This document shows positions 57,209 through 64,000 of a stretch of DNA of 64,000 nucleotides, piece after piece; within the stretch, counting starts at the first letter, position 1, and each line of letters begins with the position of its first letter. The DNA comes from Micromonospora coerulea (GTDB taxonomy: Bacteria > Actinomycetota > Actinomycetes > Mycobacteriales > Micromonosporaceae): contig NZ_JAEMUW010000005.1 in the NCBI RefSeq assembly GCF_016598485.1, forward strand, positions 124,001-188,000. The letters run 5' to 3'. Position numbers and translations under genes: made by a program. Below the pieces are notes generated by a model, which did not search any database, had not been told where the DNA came from, and was given only the letters and a program-made list of their open reading frames with translations.

Positions 57209-57838
57209 TCAGAGACGGAACCGGGTGCCCGGTTCGAGCCGCTGGTACTCGGTCTTCGACAGCGCGGTGTACTGCCGGTCGAGCACGCCGAAGCCGTTGG
57301 CGTTGAGCAGGCCGTCGTGCAGGGCGTACGCCCGGCGCGGGGCGACCGCCCGGATGAAGTCGACCACCTCGGAGAACTTCGACCAGGGCGCGTGGATCGG
57401 CGCGAAGAGGGTGTCCACCTGGACGTCCTCCGGCACGACCAGCGCGTCGCCCGGGTGGTAGACGACATCGTTGATCAGGTAGCCGAGGTTGTCCACCACC
57501 GGGATGTCCTGGTGGATGACGGCGTGCTGGCCACCGTACGCGCGGACCGCCACCCCGGCGGCGGTGAACGACTGCCCGGGCTCGACGGCGCTCAACGCCC
57601 CGGCGGCGTCGCCGAGGAGGCCGGTGAGCGAGGCGGGGCCGTGGACGGGGATCGGCCGGCGGTCCAGGGCCCGGGTCAGCGCCTCGACGTTCACATGGTC
57701 CGGATGCTCGTGGGTGATCAGCACCGCATCGGCCCCGTCCAACGCCGCGGGCTCGCTGAACACTCCCGGGTCGACGACGAGCACTCCCCCGTCGTGCTCG
57801 AGCCGGAGGCAGGAGTGGGCGTACTTGGTGACCTGCAT
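57209..57838 (-). CDS. MBL-fold metallo-hydrolase
   Basis: The 209-residue hydrolase has the zinc motif HEHPDH (His43, His45, Asp47, His48) and further metal ligands at VYHPGDAL and near ALHDGLLN. The family resembles UlaG-like lactonases; the substrate is unknown. The ATG at 57838 is fixed by GAGGAG six bases upstream. It is tightly followed by the coiled-coil gene, which implies an operon. Confidence 0.88.
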   Translation of the reverse strand: MQVTKYAHSCLRLEHDGGVLVVDPGVFSEPAALDGADAVLITHEHPDHVNVEALTRALDRRPIPVHGPASLTGLLGDAAGALSAVEPGQSFTAAGVAVRAYGGQHAVIHQDIPVVDNLGYLINDVVYHPGDALVVPEDVQVDTLFAPIHAPWSKFSEVVDFIRAVAPRRAYALHDGLLNANGFGVLDRQYTALSKTEYQRLEPGTRFRL

Positions 57839-57955
57839 CGTGACTCCTCGATTATCGAATCGTGACGTCCTGAGCGCAGTCTGCCGGAACCGGCGCGGTA
57901 CCGCGCCGCGTCCGACGTATCGCCCCGGAGCGGGGCCGTGAGGATCGGAGCGGGG

Positions 57956-58912
57956 ATGAGCGTACGAGGAAAGCGTCGCCGGGGTGTGCTGCTGGCGGTG
58001 ACGGGCCTGGTCGCGGTGCTGGTCGCGGGGGGTTGCAGCGCGGGCGATTCGGACAACCGCCAGGGTTCGGCGGCCGAGGCGCCGGCCGGTGGCGGGGCGG
58101 ACCAGCGCGACCAGGCGGCGCCCGGCGAGGCCGGCGCCGGCGCACCCGACCTCCGCATCGACCAGCGGTCGATCATCTACACCGGAACCATGCAGGTGCA
58201 GGTGGACGACGTGGAGCGGGCCGCCCGGGACGCGATCGCCGCGGTGGACGCGGCCGGCGGATTCGTCGGCGGCGACCAGCGGCGCAGCGAGTCGGCGGAC
58301 GCGCGGGCCGAGCTGGGGCTGCGGGTGCCGGCGGCGAAGTTCACCGCCGTGGTCGACGAGCTGGCCAAGCTGGGGCGGCAGCAGCGGCGTGAGGTGCACA
58401 CCCAGGACGTCACCGAGGAGACGGTCGACCTGGACGCTCGGATCACCAGTCAGCGGGCACGGGTGGAGAGCGCCCGCAGGCTGCTGAACCGGGCCACGTC
58501 GACGAGCGAGCTGGTCAACCTGGAGAACGAGCTGGGCCGGCGGGAGGCCGACCTCGCGTCGTTGGAGGCGAAGAAGCGTCGGCTGGCCGATCTGACCGCC
58601 CTCTCCACGATCACGGTGACGTTCGTCGGCAAGGACGCCTCCACCGAGGCGGAGCCGACCGAGATCGGTTTCCTGGTCGGCCTGCGCGGCGGCTGGGACG
58701 TCTTCGTCGCCTCGGTGACCGTGCTGCTCACCGTGCTCGGCGCGCTGCTGCCGTGGCTGGTGGCGGTGGGCGTACCGGTGGTGCTGCTGGTCCGGGTGCT
58801 GCGCCGCCGCCGGCGGACGCCACCGGCCGGGCCGATGCCGATGCCGCCGCCCGCGTCGCCCGGTGGTCCTACCGCACCGCCGCAAGTGCCCGCAACGCGG
58901 TCTGCACCATGA
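57956..58912 (+). CDS. DUF4349 lipoprotein
   Basis: The 318-residue protein has a basic start, a hydrophobic stretch and a lipobox LVAGGC with Cys27. A disordered Gly/Ala linker comes next, then the DUF4349 domain (RSIIYTGTMQVQVDDV, later VTEETVDLDARITSQRARVESARRLLNRA with a coiled coil). A C-terminal membrane segment follows (about 245-285, with VTVLLTVLGALLPWLVAVGVPVVLLV) and a basic tail. Function unknown. The ATG at 57956 has GGAGCGGGG upstream; a GTG six codons earlier is possible. Its end overlaps the convergent amidohydrolase gene by 44 bases. Confidence 0.84.
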   Translation: MSVRGKRRRGVLLAVTGLVAVLVAGGCSAGDSDNRQGSAAEAPAGGGADQRDQAAPGEAGAGAPDLRIDQRSIIYTGTMQVQVDDVERAARDAIAAVDAAGGFVGGDQRRSESADARAELGLRVPAAKFTAVVDELAKLGRQQRREVHTQDVTEETVDLDARITSQRARVESARRLLNRATSTSELVNLENELGRREADLASLEAKKRRLADLTALSTITVTFVGKDASTEAEPTEIGFLVGLRGGWDVFVASVTVLLTVLGALLPWLVAVGVPVVLLVRVLRRRRRTPPAGPMPMPPPASPGGPTAPPQVPATRSAP

Positions 58913-60128
58913 GCCGTACGCCGGCCGGGATGGCGCGCTCGTCCACGTCGAAGGAGGCCCGGTGCAGGTCCACATTGGGACCGGCCCGGCCGACGCCGAG
59001 GCGGGCGAGCGCCCCCGGCACGTGCTCCAGGTACCAGGAGAAGTCCTCGCCACCCATGCTCTGCGGAGTCTCCGCGATCCCCTCGGGGCCGAGCGCGGCG
59101 GCGGTCGCGGCGGTGAGCACCCCGATGGCGCGGGCGTCGTTGCTGACCGGCGGGCGGCCGCGCAGGTACTCGAGGTCGACCGTGGCGCCGGTCGGAGCGA
59201 TGACGTCCCGGACCACCTGGGCGACGATCTTCGGGGCCTGCTCCCAGGTGTCGCGGTCCATCACCCGTAGGGTGCCGGCGGCGCAGGCCTCGGACGGGAT
59301 GACGTTGTAGCGGGTGCCGGCCGAGGCGTGGCCGAAGACCAGCAGCAGCCCGCTGTTGGCCGGTACCCGGCGGCTGACCAGGGTGGGCACCTCGGTGACC
59401 AGGCGGCCGAGGGCGTCGACCAGGTCGACCGTCAGGTGCGGGCGGGCGGTGTGCCCACCCGGCCCGGTGAGCCGGACGGTGACGTTGTCGGCCGCGGCGG
59501 TGATCGGGCCGACCCGGAGGCCGACCTTGCCCACCGGCAGGTTCGGGTCGCAGTGCACGGCGAAGATCTGCACCACGTCGTCGAGGCCGCCGGCATCGAT
59601 GACCTCCAGCGAGCCGCAGGGCAGGATCTCCTCGGCCGGCTGGAAGATGAGCCGGACCCGGCCGTCGAGCTGGCCGAGGTCGGCGAGCTGGGCCAGCAGC
59701 ATGCCGACGCCGAGCATCACGGTGCTGTGCACGTCGTGGCCGCAGGCGTGGCAGACGCCGTCCACGGTGGACCGGTACGGCACGTCCTTCGGGTCGGTCA
59801 GCGGCAGCGCGTCGATGTCGGCGCGGAGCGCGATCACCGGCCCGTCGGGACGCCCGTCGATGTCGCAGATGACGCCGTTGCCCTTGGGCAGCAGGCGCGG
59901 GTGCAGCCCGGCCAGGGAGAGCTCCCGGGCGATCAGGGCCGCCGTCTCGAACTCCTCGCCGGAGAGCTCCGGGTGGGAGTGGATGTGACGACGGGTGGCG
60001 ATGAGGCCGGGTACCCGGAGGGCGAGCAGATGGTCGAGCTCGAAGGGCAGGGGCTGGGACCCGGATGGCGCCTCCGGCCAGGACGACGCCAGGTGACCGC
60101 CGGTGGGCAGCGTCAACGCACTCGTCAC
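58869..60128 (-). CDS. M20 family amidohydrolase (AmiA/HipO-like)
   Basis: The 419-residue metallo-hydrolase has the HACGHDVHSTVMLG metal segment, the IFQPAEE glutamates and the C-terminal MGGEDFSWYLEHVPG histidine-equivalent region, as in N-acyl-amino-acid and indole-acetyl-amino-acid hydrolases. M. tuberculosis has amiA1/amiB1 at the same place after lpdA. The GTG at 60128 is used; the frame stays open to 60350 through a non-coding leader with two dyads. The acyl-amino-acid substrate is unknown. Confidence 0.88.
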   Translation of the reverse strand: MTSALTLPTGGHLASSWPEAPSGSQPLPFELDHLLALRVPGLIATRRHIHSHPELSGEEFETAALIARELSLAGLHPRLLPKGNGVICDIDGRPDGPVIALRADIDALPLTDPKDVPYRSTVDGVCHACGHDVHSTVMLGVGMLLAQLADLGQLDGRVRLIFQPAEEILPCGSLEVIDAGGLDDVVQIFAVHCDPNLPVGKVGLRVGPITAAADNVTVRLTGPGGHTARPHLTVDLVDALGRLVTEVPTLVSRRVPANSGLLLVFGHASAGTRYNVIPSEACAAGTLRVMDRDTWEQAPKIVAQVVRDVIAPTGATVDLEYLRGRPPVSNDARAIGVLTAATAAALGPEGIAETPQSMGGEDFSWYLEHVPGALARLGVGRAGPNVDLHRASFDVDERAIPAGVRLMVQTALRALAAVR

Positions 60129-60765
60129 GTCGAATTCTCGATCACTAGAGATGGATGGATCATCGGGGAGAACAGCAGACAGCCTAGACCTCCGACGGTG
60201 ACGCTGGGCAACATCTTTCCCGTAGCGGTCGGACCGCACAGCGTCACGAATGCCCTGGTGGGAGGGCTCGAATATCTGCGGGACAGCAGGTAGATCGCGG
60301 TCGGACGCCGTCATCTGCCCCCCACCTCCTACAACGCGTAACCGATTCACCGGTCACGAAAACCCGGGCCGTCGTTCCGAATTGTCGCATTAGTCGCGAC
60401 AATTAACTGCCGCTCCGACGATGAACCGCAACGCTGTGCGGCCGGGCGACTCCCGACGGTGACATGGCCGACCGGCACCCGACCGCACAGGCTGTCCGTC
60501 CCGTTCACCCGACCGGCTTACCCGCATTCCCGATCCGCACACTCGCGCGGGCGGCGGGCCGCACTGCCCCCGGGCCGGCGGACGGGCCGGGCGACGTCGC
60601 CCGGGAGGTCCGCGTCGCACCCTCCGCTCCGCGTTCCTGCGGGGAGCAAATCGACTGTAGCGCCGCGCAGCCACCTCCGGCGAGGCCCGTTTGCGCAGCT
60701 CGGACGCGGGAACGGCGGCCCACGCCGGCACCGGGGCGCCGGCGGGACCGCCGCGTCGATGAGGA
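60129..60765. other. Non-coding gap with two inverted repeats
   Basis: About 640 bases without a gene. GTGACGCTG (60198-60206) and CAGCGTCAC (60239-60247) form perfect 9-base arms around 32 bases. AATTGTCGC (60380-60388) and GCGACAATT (60396-60404) form another perfect 9-base dyad with a 7-base centre. Both could serve the amidohydrolase promoter region. Nothing else is visible. Confidence 0.55.
60380..60404. promoter_or_regulatory. AATTGTCGC-N7-GCGACAATT operator-like dyad
   Basis: A perfect 9-base inverted repeat in an AT-containing stretch of a GC-rich gap, about 250 bases upstream of the amidohydrolase start. The size and symmetry fit a dimeric repressor. The regulator is not encoded next to it. 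Confidence 0.5.
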
Positions 60766-62349
<1,584 letters not shown>

Positions 62350-62515
62350 CACCGGATGGTAGGACGCGACGGGACGTCGATGGGTGAGGGATACCGCACA
62401 CCGCGTCGACAACCATCGACGGGAGGTGAACGGCCGGCCACATAGCGTCGAGTAGGTAAACGTCCGCCGCGTCGGGTTTCGCATCGGCCGTCGGAACCCG
62501 CAAGATAGGGGGGTT

Positions 62516-64000
62516 GTGTCCCAGCCCCCCTCGATATCCCCCGGTGGCTTTTCTGTGACTCAGATCCCGACGTGGAGCGGTGGACCGGTCAGTCCCCCGA
62601 ACGGACGCGCGGCACCCGGCACCACCATCGGTGGCCGCTACTCGCTGCGGTCCCCGGTGGGCAACGGCGGCATGGGCACGGTCTGGCGCGCCACAGACAC
62701 GCTGCTGCGCCGTGACGTGGCGGTCAAGGAGGTCGTCCTCCCGCCCGGGCTCGCCCCGAGCGACCGCGACGCGATGTACGAGCGGACGCTGCGCGAGGCC
62801 CGCGCCGCCGCCGCGATCCAGCACCCGGCCGTGGTCCAGGTGTACGACGTGGTCACCGAGGGTGGCCGGCCGTGGATCGTGATGGAGCTGCTGGACGCCC
62901 GCAGCCTCGCCGACATGGTGATCGAGGACGGACCGGTGGCGCCGCGCGCGGTCGCCAAGATCGGCATCGCCCTGCTCGGCGCCCTGGAGGTCGCGCACGC
63001 GATCGGCGTGCTGCACCGCGACGTCAAGCCGGCCAACGTGTTGATCTGCTCCGACGGTCGCTGCGTGCTGACCGACTTCGGGGTGGCCCGGATGCCCACC
63101 GACGTGCAGCTCACCACGCCCGGCATGGTGCTCGGGTCGCCGCACTTCATCTCGCCGGAACGGGCGATGGGGCAGGAGTTCGGCCCACCGAGCGACCTCT
63201 TCTCGCTGGGCGTGACGCTCTATACCGCGGTCGAGGGGCGGCCGCCGTTCGACAAGGGTGACCCGATCGAGACCATGCACGCCGTGGTCGAGGACCCGCC
63301 GGCCACCCCGCAGCGCAGCGGCCCGCTGACCCGGGTGCTGATGGGGCTGCTGGAGAAGGATCCGGCCCGCCGGCTGGACGTGCACACCGCCCGGGCGATG
63401 CTGCGTGAGCTGCTCGCCGGCCCGCTGACCAGCACCGCGACCGCGGTCAACTCGGTCACCGACCCGTACGCCGTGGTGCCGGTGCAGCGGCCGACCGCTC
63501 CCCCGCCGGCCGCGCCGGAGCCGAAGCCGAGCGGCCAGATCGGCGGCCGGGCGATGATCGGTCCGGGCGAGTCGCTGACCGACCGGCTCGCCGCCCTGCG
63601 CCGGGGCGAGCGCCCCGAGCCGGCGGCCGCCGCGAGCGGAGCCGCGCTCGACGAGACCAGCGCGGACGCCCTCGCCGGCCCGCTGCACACGCCGACTGGC
63701 GCGATGCCCCCGCCGGGTCGTGCCGGCACGCAGTACGGCACCTCGGACGCCACCCAGCGGATCTCCCCCGACGCCACCCAGCGCCTCGCGCATCAGGGCG
63801 CGCCGGAGGCGACCCAACGGATCGGCGGCGGCCACCCGGACGCCACCCAGGCGGTGTACGGCCGCGCCCCCGAGGCCACCCAGCCGGTGTACGGCGGCGG
63901 CCAGTGGTCGGTGCCGGGCACCGGGCAGCCGTGGACCTCGCCGGGCACCGGGTCCGGCGGTTCGGGCCCGGGTGGCGCGCTGGGCGCGGTGAAGGGCACC
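62516..64000 (+). CDS. Ser/Thr protein kinase, cut by the window end
   Basis: The open frame runs off the end; 495 codons are visible. The kinase domain (about residues 38-300) has the glycine loop GNGGMG, ATP Lys71, HRD Asp169, DFG Asp187 and activation segment [10 protein letters not shown] Pro/Ala-rich region follows, with five (D/E)ATQ repeats at about 63745-63887. A membrane helix is expected beyond the edge. The GTG at 62516 is chosen; a GTG at 62555 is an alternative. It is divergent from the mutase gene. Confidence 0.9.
   Translation, partial: MSQPPSISPGGFSVTQIPTWSGGPVSPPNGRAAPGTTIGGRYSLRSPVGNGGMGTVWRATDTLLRRDVAVKEVVLPPGLAPSDRDAMYERTLREARAAAAIQHPAVVQVYDVVTEGGRPWIVMELLDARSLADMVIEDGPVAPRAVAKIGIALLGALEVAHAIGVLHRDVKPANVLICSDGRCVLTDFGVARMPTDVQLTTPGMVLGSPHFISPERAMGQEFGPPSDLFSLGVTLYTAVEGRPPFDKGDPIETMHAVVEDPPATPQRSGPLTRVLMGLLEKDPARRLDVHTARAMLRELLAGPLTSTATAVNSVTDPYAVVPVQRPTAPPPAAPEPKPSGQIGGRAMIGPGESLTDRLAALRRGERPEPAAAASGAALDETSADALAGPLHTPTGAMPPPGRAGTQYGTSDATQRISPDATQRLAHQGAPEATQRIGGGHPDATQAVYGRAPEATQPVYGGGQWSVPGTGQPWTSPGTGSGGSGPGGALGAVKGT

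Overview
The window is about 72% GC, starts many genes with GTG and has one well-supported TTG start. Its gene order matches two blocks of the Mycobacterium tuberculosis chromosome. One block is xseA-xseB-DUF4245-glpX-phoH2-Z-prenyl synthase. The other is gtrA-PH protein-birA-accD/pccB-accE-maf-accA3, followed by lpdA-cyclotransferase-amidohydrolase. With the repeated intergenic palindromes and the mix of accessory genes, this points to an actinomycete, most likely Micromonospora or another Micromonosporaceae. That placement is inference; no rRNA or tRNA is present to confirm it.

Layout. (1) 1-9187 holds the exonuclease VII genes, two envelope proteins, glpX, a YdcZ transporter, a sugar-epimerase-like gene divergent from a TetR gene with paired operators, a ferredoxin-NADP reductase-like flavoprotein, a rhomboid protease and a secreted transglycosylase. 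(2) 9410-19122 holds PIN-PhoH, small hypotheticals, an HTH regulator with a perfect dyad upstream, trehalose-phosphatase, a geranylgeranyl-reductase plus Z-prenyl synthase pair, and pckG. (3) 19650-43919 is the lipid-precursor backbone (two GtrA, PH protein, birA, pccB, accE, maf, accA3, guaB1). It is interrupted by accessory genes: a SigE-type sigma factor with a membrane partner, M50 and Uma2 proteins, a GH25 lysozyme, a Ser/Thr kinase, a three-gene type VII secretion-like cassette, an MFS pump and a PadR-drrAB unit. (4) 44029-50471 holds TetR, MarR and a heterodimeric ABC exporter, convergent with a short threonyl-tRNA synthetase that has a Thr-codon leader peptide and an attenuator. (5) 50829-64000 holds DedA, DUF998, LpdA, a cyclotransferase, GNAT, MBL, DUF4349, an M20 amidohydrolase, an acyl-CoA mutase large subunit and the start of a second Ser/Thr kinase.

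How the parts work together. PccB, AccE and AccA3 with BirA form a biotin-dependent acyl-CoA carboxylase that supplies malonyl/methylmalonyl-CoA; the mutase near the end handles related branched acyl-CoAs. GlpX and PckG serve gluconeogenesis. Envelope enzymes (transglycosylase, GH25, rhomboid, M50, kinases) recur throughout.

The two most unusual loci are these. The first is the overlapping trio at 32173-35203: a small protein with a YxxxD-type secretion motif, a PPE-like protein and a mycosin protease, inserted between accE and maf in a visibly lower-GC stretch and without any secretion ATPase. The second is the editing-less ThrRS at 49103-50320 behind what reads as a ribosome-mediated threonine attenuator. 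All assignments come from reading the sequence; no database search was run.
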